A stretch of DNA of 64,000 nt from Arthrospira sp. PCC 9108. Lineage in GTDB: Bacteria > Cyanobacteriota > Cyanobacteriia > Cyanobacteriales > Microcoleaceae. This document shows, piece by piece, positions 24,499 through 33,864 of the stretch. Under the pieces are notes generated by a model. That model worked only from the letters and a program-made list of their open reading frames with translations. It was not told where the DNA came from and did no database searches. The stretch is taken from positions 4,712,501 through 4,776,500 of the forward strand of contig CP066886.1 in the NCBI GenBank assembly GCA_016745315.1, read 5' to 3'. The position numbers were made by a program, and so were the translations under genes. Within the stretch, counting starts at the first letter, position 1, and each line of letters opens with the position of its first letter.

Positions 24499-26281
24499 AT
24501 GAAAAAAAATCGAATTCTTTGGCAAGTTTTTAAATACTCATTTTGGCTAGGTCCCATGATTGCGATCGCTGGTTTATCAGCGGGTTTCGTATCGGGAATA
24601 TGGCAGCCAGTTCCCCTAGCTTTAATCATCACTGGGGTGGTAATTATCGGGGTGTGGTTAGCCCTAAAAGGTTATTGGGAAACTGACCTAAAAGACAAAC
24701 GATTAAAGAATCGTAGGTCTACTCAAGCCGGGACTAACGCCCTAGTGGCAACAGTTTCCGTGATTGTAATTATCGCCTCAATTAATATTATTGCAGTACG
24801 GAACCCAGTTCGCATTGACTTAACTGAAAATCAACAATTTACCCTCGCACCCCAAACCCAAACTATCGTTACCAACCTTCCTGAACCCTTAAAAGTTTGG
24901 GTATTTGACCCGACCCAAAATCCTCAAACTAAATCATTATTAGACCGCTACCGAGAAAAGAACCCAGCCTTATTTAGTTACGAGTTTATTGATCCACAAA
25001 TGCAACCAGGTCTAGCCCAAGAATTTGGGGTGAGAAATTTTGGTGAAATTCATCTGGAAGCCGGAAGCCGTCGCCAACTTATTCGCCGGGAAGGAAGACA
25101 ACCACTAACGGAAGTTACATTAACTAATAGTATTGAACAAATTTTTAGCGATCGCACTTCCCAAATTTATTTCCTCCAAGGTCACGGACAAAGACCACTT
25201 CAAGCCGGACAAGGAGGCTTTCAACAGGCTGTTGATAGTCTCAAAGAAAGAAACTTTGTAGTTGAACCTCTCAACCTAGCACAAGCCACAGGAATTCCCG
25301 AAAATGCCAATGTGATTGTGGTAGCAGGTCCTCAACAAAGGCTATTTGAAGGGGAAGTTAACGCCTTAATTGATTTCCTTGACAATGGCGGCGGTTTGCT
25401 ATTAATGCTAGACCCGAAAACTGACCCAGGGTTAGATAATTTATTGGATAAATGGGGAGTAAAATTAGACGATCGCATTGCTATTGACGCAACTGGTAGC
25501 GGTCGATTAGTTGGTTTAGGTCTCACAGTTCCCATTGTCCGCGAATATGGCGATCATCCTATTACTAGAGATTTTGGTAATAATATATCTCTGTTTCCGT
25601 CAGCGCGTCCTGTGGAAACTCGCCCCGTAGACGGAATTACTGAAACTCCCATAAATAATTTGGACAGATACACAAAGTTGGGCGGAAAGTAATTTAGTAG
25701 AGGGAAGATTAGAATTTAACCCGGAAACAGATCGCGAAGGTCCTCTATCTTTGGGAGTGGCTTTAACCCGAGTTTTAAACCCCCAAGAAACTCCCACGGC
25801 GGAAACTACCGAAACTGAGGAAACCACAGAAACTCCCACGGCGGAAACTGCGGAAACTACCGAAACTGCGGAAACTCCCACGGCGGAAACTGTGGAAACT
25901 ACCGAAACTGCGGAAACTGCGGAAACTGCGGAAACTGAGGAAACTGAGGAAACTGCGGAAACTGCGGAAACTGAGGAAACCACAGACACCGAGGAAACCA
26001 CAGCCACTGCTCAAGAAGCCAGACTGGTAGTATTCGGAAACTCTCAATTTGCGACTGATGGCTGGCTTGAACAACAACTCAATAGAGATATATTTGTAAA
26101 TACTATTGTTTGGCTGAGTCAACCAGACCAAGAAGTGTTATCTATCGGGGTTAAATCTGTTACTAGCCGTCGGATTTTGATGACTCCCCCATTAGGTCGG
26201 TTGTTAAGTTGGATGGCTTTAGTGATTTTCCCGTTCATGGGATTTGCTGTATCAGCTTTCCTCTGGTGGCGGCGACGATAA
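24499..26281 (+). pseudogene. GldG-like ABC auxiliary protein, frameshifted
   Basis: The first 397 codons hold an N-terminal membrane pair and the GldG-like domain (INIIAVRNPVRIDLTENQQF, later IYFLQGHGQRPL and VAGPQQRLF). The frame stops at 25692, but TDTQSWAESNLVEGRLEF follows in another frame. Removing one A from AAA (25653-25655) joins them, and the span is 3n+1. The second part has a long Thr/Glu repeat (25790-26005), then VVFGNSQFATDGWLEQQ and a C-terminal membrane helix, all expected in an intact protein of about 593 residues. Either the operon is impaired or the base is an error. Confidence 0.8.
25790..26005 (+). repeat. Low-complexity GAAACT/GCGGAA repeat (Thr-Glu-Ala)
   Basis: A tract of about 215 bp made of ACGGCGGAAACT, GAGGAAACT, GCGGAAACT and related units. 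It encodes an acidic linker of Thr, Glu and Ala in the GldG-like protein between its two conserved parts. A shorter kin tract (CCCACGGAAACT) ends the DUF4340 gene at about 26930-26975. Confidence 0.85.
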
Positions 26282-26307
26282 AATGGCATTGATGTGGAGG
26301 TTTAGTT

Positions 26308-27012
26308 ATGAAATTGCAGCAATCAACCCGGATTTTAATGATTATTGCTTTGGTATTAGCGGGGGGTGTTTATGTGGTAGAAATTCGCGGAAAATCTCAA
26401 CAGCAAGAAATCCAAGCTAGACAAGATCGGATTTTTGATGTTTCTCAAGATGATATCCAATCTCTGGTTATAGAAACAGGCGATCGCACTTTAAAAATTC
26501 AACGAGTTGGGGAAGATGAAACTGATGCAATCACCCCCTGGAAAATGCTTGAACCTATGGAATATCCCGCTAATATTGCGAGGGTGAATGCCGTTTTAAA
26601 TCAATTGGTAAATAGCCAGAGAATTGCATCTAATCCTAACTCAGGTATTAGGAAATTAACCATTTCTAAATCACAATTAGAGGATTATGGATTGGTTGAT
26701 CCTCAAGATTCGATCCAAATTCAACTACGAGATGAAACTACTCATCGCCTAGTTTTGGGTAAGTCTGATTTTAGTGGTGATGCAATTTATGCAATGACCA
26801 ATCCTCCCGAAACTTTACCAGAAAATATCTCGATTTTAGTAATTTCTAAGACGGCGCGAGATGCTATTAGTCACCCCCTATATGAGTGGATTATGGCTAA
26901 AGATTCCGAAGATTTATTATCTCCAGAAACTCCCACGGAAACTCCCACGGAAACTCCTACGGAAACTCCCACCGAAGTGGAGACAGAAGAAGTTGACACC
27001 CCAGAAACATAA
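26308..27012 (+). CDS. DUF4340 domain protein of the Gld-type ABC operon
   Basis: 234 residues. An N-terminal membrane anchor (RILMIIALVLAGGVYVVEIR) is followed by a beta-rich domain with QSLVIETGDRTLKIQRVGED and HRLVLGKSDFSGDAIYAM, the DUF4340 pattern. It ends in a repeated PTETPTETPTE tail like the linker of the upstream gene. It lies 26 bp after the GldG-like gene and is the usual last member of this cluster. Periplasmic location likely; role unknown. Confidence 0.85.
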   Translation: MKLQQSTRILMIIALVLAGGVYVVEIRGKSQQQEIQARQDRIFDVSQDDIQSLVIETGDRTLKIQRVGEDETDAITPWKMLEPMEYPANIARVNAVLNQLVNSQRIASNPNSGIRKLTISKSQLEDYGLVDPQDSIQIQLRDETTHRLVLGKSDFSGDAIYAMTNPPETLPENISILVISKTARDAISHPLYEWIMAKDSEDLLSPETPTETPTETPTETPTEVETEEVDTPET

Positions 27013-27048
27013 AATCAGATAGTAGCCGACTGTATTAACTATATGCAA

Positions 27049-28197
27049 TTAATTATTATTCGATAGGTTCGGAATTAGATTAGTTAAACCTAGATTAGGG
27101 TTTTCTAGTAGTTGATCCAATTCAGCGATCGCCATTTCAGCGCGTTGAGTGTTTAAAATCATTTTGCGGGTAACTTCGTCTTCTTTATGAGCGATATCTT
27201 TCAGGTTATTAATATGAACTTTAAAATGACTAGAAACATTATTCATTTGTTGGCTTAAATCAAGAGTTTGTTTAACCAGTCGATTCATTTCTAGGTTAAT
27301 TTGACTTAAAACTGTTTGATTAGTCGAACTTTGTTGATAAGTTAAAACCGAAGCCTGTACCGAGAGATATCGGACTTTTTGGACAATTTCCGCCATAATT
27401 GTCGAAGCGGAATTAATAGTTTCCAAATCCCTAGAAATATTTTTAATCACTGACTCTAAATCTTCCGAATTTTTATGAATAGAATTAGCGCCGATAAAAA
27501 TTGCATGAAATTCGCGATGACTTTCCTTAGAAACCAGCCGACCAGTCTGGACAATTTCTTGATAAATTTTGAGGATTTTTTGATAATGTTGATTAATGGC
27601 ATTTTCTCTTTCTATAAAACGACTTTGATATAGCTTTTTCATAATATTTTTCTCAATATTGAGATTATGATTCGCCTCATTAATCCGTTGTTTTTCCTGA
27701 TTTAACAGGTTAAAATACTTCTGCTTTGTCTGTTCTTGCTGTTCAATTATTTGACGAGATTTCTGTAAAATTAAGGTTTGGGCTTGACAAAGAATCCGAA
27801 AATCTATCAACCGAAATTCATGGTGATCACAGATGAGGACAATAGGCTCATAAATCAGATTAATAGACCGATTCATCGCCAGTTGTACTGCTTCATTAAT
27901 GGGCGTATCTGACGACAACATCAGGGGAGGAATCCGGGTAAAATCTAAGAGTTTCTGAATGGGGTGGTTGCTGTAGATTTCCTCCCAATTAGGTAAATAG
28001 ATTTTTTCTAAAAATTTGCTGCGGGAAATCATCCCTATTAATTCGGAATCGTCGATAATTAATACACCGGGAAGTTCGGGATTTTGGTAGAGTTCTTTAG
28101 CTACAATATCTGATCTAGTCACCGAACTAACCTGATAATTATGGGATGCTAGGTCGGCGAGAGTTGAGTTAAGGGTGAGGGATAATTGCTGAGTCAT
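27049..28197 (-). CDS. CBS-domain protein with coiled-coil signalling region
   Basis: 382 residues from ATG 28197. The first 150 residues hold two CBS-like halves (PGVLIIDDSELIGMISRSKF; TPINEAVQLAMNRSINLIYE). A long coiled coil follows (residues about 165-350) containing IKNISRDLETINSASTIMAE, reminiscent of methyl-accepting signalling helices. There is no membrane segment, so it is a cytosolic sensor that may bind a nucleotide. It is transcribed away from the hybrid kinase at 28523 and shares an upstream region with it. Confidence 0.75.
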   Translation of the reverse strand: MTQQLSLTLNSTLADLASHNYQVSSVTRSDIVAKELYQNPELPGVLIIDDSELIGMISRSKFLEKIYLPNWEEIYSNHPIQKLLDFTRIPPLMLSSDTPINEAVQLAMNRSINLIYEPIVLICDHHEFRLIDFRILCQAQTLILQKSRQIIEQQEQTKQKYFNLLNQEKQRINEANHNLNIEKNIMKKLYQSRFIERENAINQHYQKILKIYQEIVQTGRLVSKESHREFHAIFIGANSIHKNSEDLESVIKNISRDLETINSASTIMAEIVQKVRYLSVQASVLTYQQSSTNQTVLSQINLEMNRLVKQTLDLSQQMNNVSSHFKVHINNLKDIAHKEDEVTRKMILNTQRAEMAIAELDQLLENPNLGLTNLIPNLSNNN

Positions 28198-28522
28198 AAA
28201 GTTATATTTTTTAGACAAATACAATCAAACCAGGTCCAAGCTGTGATCGCCATTGGAGATAGGCTTAATCGTTGAGGTCAAAAAAGTGGATCAGCCTACC
28301 AGAGAATCTGATAGCCACTATTACACAAAATATTAAAACAATATTGCAACAAATCTGACCCTGAAAACGCCTACATCAGCCACATGGAGAGAGAAAAACC
28401 CTGAATCGAACCCTGATCAGAAGCGATCTAAATGAGGTAGAGTGGTTTGGTGCTATCTTTAGAGTGTACAGCAAAAATCTGTGTTTGCTTAAATCTGTGC
28501 GATCGCAATATTTACTAAGCCT
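28198..28522. other. Divergent intergenic region
   Basis: 325 bases between the CBS protein and the hybrid kinase. No gene or strong hairpin is seen. Promoters for both directions must lie here, but I cannot assign them with confidence. Confidence 0.4.
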
Positions 28523-30394
28523 GTGGATGATTCCCTAAATAAGCAACTGGAAAGAGAGCGACTTTTAAATCAAGTGACGACCCAGATTCGCCAGAGTCTT
28601 GACCTGTCGGTAATTTTGTCAACCGCAGTCGAACAGTTGCGCGAATTTTTGCAGGTTGATCGTCTGGTGATTTATCAGTTAAACACCTATCATGTCCAGA
28701 CCGGTGATCATCCTAAAGACCTATCTCCTGAATTAGAAGAACCCGACTTAAATACCGAAATCCCCACCCCAGAAGCCGATCGCCATGATCCGATTCACGG
28801 AAGTATTACCTATGAGGCTAAATCCTCTGATGCGATCGCCTCACTCCTAGACTGGGAACAAGCCGATCGCTGCTTTGCTCAAGTTCCCGAATGTCAACAA
28901 TACTATCAAAAATCTATCATCCATTGCATCCCTAATATTAAACTGCACTATCAGTCATCCCCGGAATTGTATGCGATTTTACAACAAAAGCAGGTTATGG
29001 CGCAACTGGTGGCTCCAATTTTAGTACAAAAACAGCTTTGGGGTCTATTAATTGCTCATCAGTGTTTTAGCGATCGTCAATGGAAAGAAACCGAGCAAAA
29101 ATTTATTAGTAAAATTACTCAACATCTATCGATCGCTATCTATCAAGCCCAACTGTACGCCCAAGTTCAGCAACAAAAACAAACCTTAGAAAGACGGGTT
29201 AAAGAACGCACCCAAGCCCTTCATGATGCCCTCTTAGCCGCTCAATGTGCTAACCGTGCTAAAAGTGAATTTTTAGCCACTATGAGTCATGAATTACGAA
29301 CACCGCTTACCCATGTAATTGGCATTTCATCGACTTTATTGAGGTTATATAGTCAGCCTGAGAATTTTCCCGCCCTACCCCTAGAAAAGCAAAAACATTA
29401 TCTGCAAACTATTCACGATAGCGGCGAAAATCTACTGGCTTTGATTAATGATATTCTCGATCTCTCCCAAGTTGAATCTGGTAAAACCGTCCTAAAAATT
29501 AGCCAATTCTCCCTGGGAAAAATGGCGCAACAATGTTTACATACTTTGCGAGATTTTGCCAAAGAAAAAGGAGTGAATCTCTACTTAAAAATGAAGGTTG
29601 ATCAAGACCTTTTTCGGGCAGACTATCGCCGGGTTAGACAAATTTTGCTCAACCTATTAAGTAATGCTATTAAGTTTACCCCTAAAGGTGGTCGCGTCAC
29701 CCTCACAGTTTCCCGGAAAGACAAAATGGCTATCTTTCAAGTTAAAGATACTGGTATTGGCATTTCTAAAGAACAACAATCCCTATTATTCGAGAAGTTT
29801 CAACAATTAGATTCTCCCTACCGCCGCCAATATGGTGGCACGGGTTTAGGGTTGGCTTTGACTAAGCAATTGGTGGAGTTACATGGCGGTAGCATTCAAT
29901 TTGAATCGGTCATTGGCTTAGGTACTAAATTTACGGTTTACATCCCTATTCAACCTTTAATTGACAAAAATAATTCTAACTACAAAACCTCTCTGCCGTC
30001 TATGTATACAGATAGTCCTCAAGGTAGATTGGTCTTGATTGAAGATGATGAGGAAACCGCGACTTTAATCTGTGAATTACTAACAGCAGCCGGTTATCAA
30101 GTGGTATGGTTGATGGATGGTTTAACGGCTTTGGCAACTATTGAACTTCTTAAACCAGATGCGATTTTGATGGATTTACATATTTCAGGACAAGATGGTT
30201 ATGATATTGTTCGTCATCTTAGGGAAGATGCCACTACCCAGAAAATTAAAATTGTTGCCCTTACTACCAACAGCGATGAACAGGAACAATCCTTACAATT
30301 CGGGGTTGATAAATGTTTGAATAAACCTATATTACCTAATCAACTACTGAATCAAATCGAATCCTTAAACCTGGGCAAAAATTATGAGGATTAA
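28523..30394 (+). CDS. GAF-domain hybrid histidine kinase
   Basis: 623 residues from GTG 28523. A GAF domain covers about residues 10-205 (REFLQVDRLVIYQLN). A coiled coil leads to the HisKA domain with FLATMSHELRTPL, whose histidine (about 256) is the phosphorylation site. The HATPase domain shows NLLSNAIKFTPKGG, then DTGIGI and GGTGLGLAL. A C-terminal receiver domain follows, with the phospho-acceptor aspartate at residue 551 (ILMDLHISG). The GAF domain has Cys and His residues, but a bilin-binding cysteine cannot be assigned with certainty. The target regulator is not evident nearby. Confidence 0.92.
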   Translation: MDDSLNKQLERERLLNQVTTQIRQSLDLSVILSTAVEQLREFLQVDRLVIYQLNTYHVQTGDHPKDLSPELEEPDLNTEIPTPEADRHDPIHGSITYEAKSSDAIASLLDWEQADRCFAQVPECQQYYQKSIIHCIPNIKLHYQSSPELYAILQQKQVMAQLVAPILVQKQLWGLLIAHQCFSDRQWKETEQKFISKITQHLSIAIYQAQLYAQVQQQKQTLERRVKERTQALHDALLAAQCANRAKSEFLATMSHELRTPLTHVIGISSTLLRLYSQPENFPALPLEKQKHYLQTIHDSGENLLALINDILDLSQVESGKTVLKISQFSLGKMAQQCLHTLRDFAKEKGVNLYLKMKVDQDLFRADYRRVRQILLNLLSNAIKFTPKGGRVTLTVSRKDKMAIFQVKDTGIGISKEQQSLLFEKFQQLDSPYRRQYGGTGLGLALTKQLVELHGGSIQFESVIGLGTKFTVYIPIQPLIDKNNSNYKTSLPSMYTDSPQGRLVLIEDDEETATLICELLTAAGYQVVWLMDGLTALATIELLKPDAILMDLHISGQDGYDIVRHLREDATTQKIKIVALTTNSDEQEQSLQFGVDKCLNKPILPNQLLNQIESLNLGKNYED

Positions 30395-30450
30395 ATTGAT
30401 GCAATAGCTGTTATAATTTAACCAGGATTATTGGTATCTAAAAAATATCT

Positions 30451-31122
30451 ATGTTAACCCTTCCGTCTGGCTTAATTGTATCTTGTCAAGCCCCTGTTGA
30501 CTCCCCCTTACATGACCCGGAAATTATCGCAGCGATCGCCAAAACGGCAGTTAAACGGGGGGCGGTAGGGGTGCGAATTGATACCCCCGCCCATATCGCG
30601 GCGGTGCGCCAACAGGTCGCTCAACCCATTATCGGGCTATGGAAACGACAATTTCCGGGGTTTTCTGTTTATATTACACCTCGGTTTGAAGAGGCGGCGG
30701 CGATCGCTCAAGCTGGGGCTGATATTATTGCCATTGATGCGACTTTAAGAAACCGCCCAGACGGGGAAACTGTGGCATCTTTAATCGCCCAAATTCATCA
30801 AAAATTAGCTAAACCAGTGATGGCTGATATAGATACTTTAGCAGCAGCAATAGCAGCGGTTGAAGCGGGGGCGGACTGTGTGGGAACCACTCTCTATGGC
30901 TACACAGAGGCGACTAAACACCTATCGCCCCCAGGTTTTGAACTTCTTAGTCAATTGGTTAAACAGCTTGATTGTCCGGTAATTTGCGAGGGGGGTATTA
31001 GTTCCCCGACTTTAGCTAAACAGGCGATCGCTTTAGGCGCTAATGCGATCGTGGTCGGAACAGCTATTACTGGTATTGATTACCTAGTACAGGGATTTCA
31101 AGAAGCTATTACTAATTCCTGA
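30451..31122 (+). CDS. nanE: Putative N-acetylmannosamine-6-phosphate 2-epimerase
   Basis: A 223-residue TIM-barrel protein. LIVSCQAPVDSPLHDPEIIA at the start, VGVRIDTPAHIAAVRQ, and VICEGGISSPTLAKQAIALG near the phosphate-binding end all match NanE. It would convert ManNAc-6-P to GlcNAc-6-P, though in cyanobacteria without sialic acid use the true role may be amino-sugar salvage. Its 3' end overlaps the opposite-strand rnz gene by 25 bases. Confidence 0.88.
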   Translation: MLTLPSGLIVSCQAPVDSPLHDPEIIAAIAKTAVKRGAVGVRIDTPAHIAAVRQQVAQPIIGLWKRQFPGFSVYITPRFEEAAAIAQAGADIIAIDATLRNRPDGETVASLIAQIHQKLAKPVMADIDTLAAAIAAVEAGADCVGTTLYGYTEATKHLSPPGFELLSQLVKQLDCPVICEGGISSPTLAKQAIALGANAIVVGTAITGIDYLVQGFQEAITNS

Positions 31123-32048
31123 TTTCTGGGAATGTCATAACTCATAAAATCATAGGCCATTTTGGTATTGGGAAAAATTGCCCTAGCTTCCTTTAACAAA
31201 TCCTCCAAAACTATATCATTTCCCGGTGCATAGCGGGGGCTAAAATGCGTCATTAATAGAGTTTTGACCCCCGCAGCCAAAGCCACCTGCGCCGCCATTG
31301 TAGAGGTAGAATGCAGTCGCTGAAATGCCATGTCAGCATCAAGATGAGAAAATGTAGCCTCATGTATGAGAACATCCGCACCATCAGCTAATTCGATCGC
31401 CCCATCACACAAGACGGTATCCGTACAATAAACGAATTTACGGCCGATTTCTGGTTTTCCACAAAGAGCAGAACCATTAATTTGACGACCATCTGGAAGG
31501 GTGACGATTTCCCCATTTTTCAGTTTACCATAAATCGGTCCGGGTGGAATCCCCAAGGCTTGAGCTTTTTCGACATAAAAACGTCCGGGGCGATCCTTTT
31601 CTTCGATCCGATATCCAAAGGCGGGAACTCGATGTTTGAGAGGTCCACAACTGACAATATATTCCTCGTCTTCGTAAATTATTCCCGGTTTAACGCGATG
31701 GACTTTTACCGGATAAGAAAAGTGGGTTTGAGAATAGCGAGTGCAGGATTTTAAGTAATCTTCTAATTCAGGGGGTCCGTAGATATCTATGCGGTTAGCA
31801 TTTCCGGCTAAACCACAGGTGGCTAGTAATCCCATTAAACCAAAAATATGATCACCGTGCATATGGGTGATGAAAATACGACTCAGTTGGCTGACTTTTA
31901 ATTCACTACGCAAAAACTGATGTTGGGTTCCTTCTCCGCAGTCAAATAACCAAAGTTCTGCCCTTTGGGGAAGACGTAGGGCGATACTCGAAACATTTCG
32001 CGATCGCGTGGGAACTCCTGAACTTGTGCCTAAAAATGTAATCTGCAA
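31098..32048 (-). CDS. rnz: Ribonuclease Z (tRNA 3'-endonuclease)
   Basis: A 316-residue metallo-beta-lactamase-fold enzyme that trims the 3' end of tRNA precursors. FLGTSSGVPTRSRNVSSIAL opens the protein and THMHGDHIFGL supplies the zinc ligands. Further metal ligands lie in CTDTVLCDG, IHEATFSH and the C-terminal MTHFSPRYA. The length and motifs fit the short RNase Z form. It converges on nanE with a 25-bp overlap. Confidence 0.95.
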   Translation of the reverse strand: MQITFLGTSSGVPTRSRNVSSIALRLPQRAELWLFDCGEGTQHQFLRSELKVSQLSRIFITHMHGDHIFGLMGLLATCGLAGNANRIDIYGPPELEDYLKSCTRYSQTHFSYPVKVHRVKPGIIYEDEEYIVSCGPLKHRVPAFGYRIEEKDRPGRFYVEKAQALGIPPGPIYGKLKNGEIVTLPDGRQINGSALCGKPEIGRKFVYCTDTVLCDGAIELADGADVLIHEATFSHLDADMAFQRLHSTSTMAAQVALAAGVKTLLMTHFSPRYAPGNDIVLEDLLKEARAIFPNTKMAYDFMSYDIPRNQELVIAS

Positions 32049-32108
32049 AATGGCTACTCCTTTAATTTCAGCTTGGCGATTTTAGTTAATTTGTGTCCGG
32101 TTTAAAAA

Positions 32109-33590
32109 TCACGCTTTCCCCACTAAATCAGATACAATTTTAGCCGAACTTATCACTCCGGGAATACCAGCGCCTGGATGAGTTCCCGCCCCGACAAAAT
32201 ACAGATTAGGGATATCTTCACTCACATTATGGGGACGAAACCAAGCCGACTGCATTAAGGTTGGTTCTAGGGAAAATGCACTTCCTAAATAGCTGTTTAG
32301 GGTGTTTTGAAAATGCAGAGGGTCTATATAATTTTCGGTGACAATATGTTGGGATAAATTGGGCATATATTGATTTTCTAAAAATTGAATTAAGCGATCG
32401 CGATAGGGTTTTGCCATGATTTTCCAGTCCGTATCTCCTGCTAAATTAGGAACTGGAGATAGCACATACCAACAATCACAACCCGCTGGCGCTAAGGATG
32501 GATCAGTGGCAGTAGGACGGTGTAAATACAGAGAAAAATCTGATGATAGGTGTTTTCGCCTAAACAAATCATCCATTAATTCTCGATAATTCGGCCCCAT
32601 GATAATTTCATGGTGTGCCATATTATTATAACGTCTATTGGTGCCAAAGTAAACTACAAATAGAGAAATTGAATGGCGCAGGCTTTTAATTTGGCGATCG
32701 CTATATTTTCTCCTAAATTTGGGTGAGATTAAATTGAGATAAGTAAACGCCACATCACCATTACTCACTACCGCCTCAGCTTCTAACATTTCCTGGCTCT
32801 TCAAAATCACGCCTTTGGCTTTTCTGGTGTCTTCATCAATCACAATTTCCTCAACTTCCGCATTGAGACATAAAACCCCCCCTATCTCCTCAAAAAGTCG
32901 CACCAAAGCCGCCACCAAAGCACCCGTCCCCCCCATAGCAAACCAAATCCCAAAAACCTGTTCAAGTTTATGAATCATGGCATAAATCGATGTACTATTA
33001 AAAGGATTTCCACCAATCAATAAAGGATGAAAACTAAACACCTGGCGCAACCGTTCATCCTGTATATATTGATTCACAAATCCCGCCACGGATTTATAGG
33101 ATTGAAGTTGTATCATGGCTGGCGCAACTTTGAGCATCTCCCTAAATTTATGAAAAGGTTTAGTCATCAAAGGCAATCCTTTACTAAAGACTAAATCCGC
33201 CGCCCGACAGAATTGTTGATATCCCTGTACATCTCCAGGATTAAACTCTCGAATTTGCTCGATAAGTTCCTGATAATTATCATTATAGTTAAATACTGAA
33301 CTATCGGTAAATCTGACCCGATAAAAAGGGTCAAGTTTGACTAATTTTACATAATCAGACATGGAGCGATCGGCTAAAGTAAATAAATCCTCAATTAACC
33401 CAGGTGCGGTAATAATGGTAGGACCACCATCAAAGGTAAAACCATCCTGCTGATAGCAATAAGCCCGCCCTCCGGGTTTATCTCGCTTCTCCAGAATAGT
33501 TACTTGATGACCTAAAGCCTGTAACCGAATCCCCGCCGCCAGTCCGCCTAAGCCACTCCCAATAATGATAATATTCATGAGTCTAGTCAA
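32109..33590 (-). CDS. CrtI-type phytoene desaturase family protein
   Basis: 493 residues. The N-terminal dinucleotide-binding site is IIIGSGLGGLAAGIRLQALG, followed by EKRDKPGGRAY. The core FSFHPLLIGGNPFNSTSIYA and the C-terminal FAD contact VGAGTHPGAGIPGVI are hallmarks of bacterial CrtI. Cyanobacteria normally desaturate phytoene with the unrelated CrtP/CrtQ pair, so this enzyme may be a transferred CrtI or act on another carotenoid (a CrtD-like step). ATG 33578 after four residues is an equally good start. It lies 60 bp upstream of rnz. Confidence 0.88.
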   Translation of the reverse strand: MTRLMNIIIIGSGLGGLAAGIRLQALGHQVTILEKRDKPGGRAYCYQQDGFTFDGGPTIITAPGLIEDLFTLADRSMSDYVKLVKLDPFYRVRFTDSSVFNYNDNYQELIEQIREFNPGDVQGYQQFCRAADLVFSKGLPLMTKPFHKFREMLKVAPAMIQLQSYKSVAGFVNQYIQDERLRQVFSFHPLLIGGNPFNSTSIYAMIHKLEQVFGIWFAMGGTGALVAALVRLFEEIGGVLCLNAEVEEIVIDEDTRKAKGVILKSQEMLEAEAVVSNGDVAFTYLNLISPKFRRKYSDRQIKSLRHSISLFVVYFGTNRRYNNMAHHEIIMGPNYRELMDDLFRRKHLSSDFSLYLHRPTATDPSLAPAGCDCWYVLSPVPNLAGDTDWKIMAKPYRDRLIQFLENQYMPNLSQHIVTENYIDPLHFQNTLNSYLGSAFSLEPTLMQSAWFRPHNVSEDIPNLYFVGAGTHPGAGIPGVISSAKIVSDLVGKA

Positions 33591-33864
33591 TTCCAGTTAA
33601 TAGTTACCATAATATCCTAAAATATGTAATGATAAACAAGTGGTAAATAGAGACGTTTACAAATAGCCGAGCCTAATGGTTCCCAATTAAGCTAACTTAA
33701 AGAGTGCGATCGCCCTTGGCGATCCTTCCCCACAATTGGAGCCTGAGCCGACATAATTAGGTAAGCAGATAGGAAATCAAACCCTTATCAAAATTAGTGG
33801 CTTCTCCAGACGGAAAAGTTAAAACCCAACTGGTCTGTATTCAGCGTCATTTGTCAAAACATCG

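Noticed and set aside
25600..26131. Antisense frames with long Val-Ser or Phe-Arg-Ser repeats
   Set aside because: They are complementary readings of the GAAACT repeat in the GldG-like gene.
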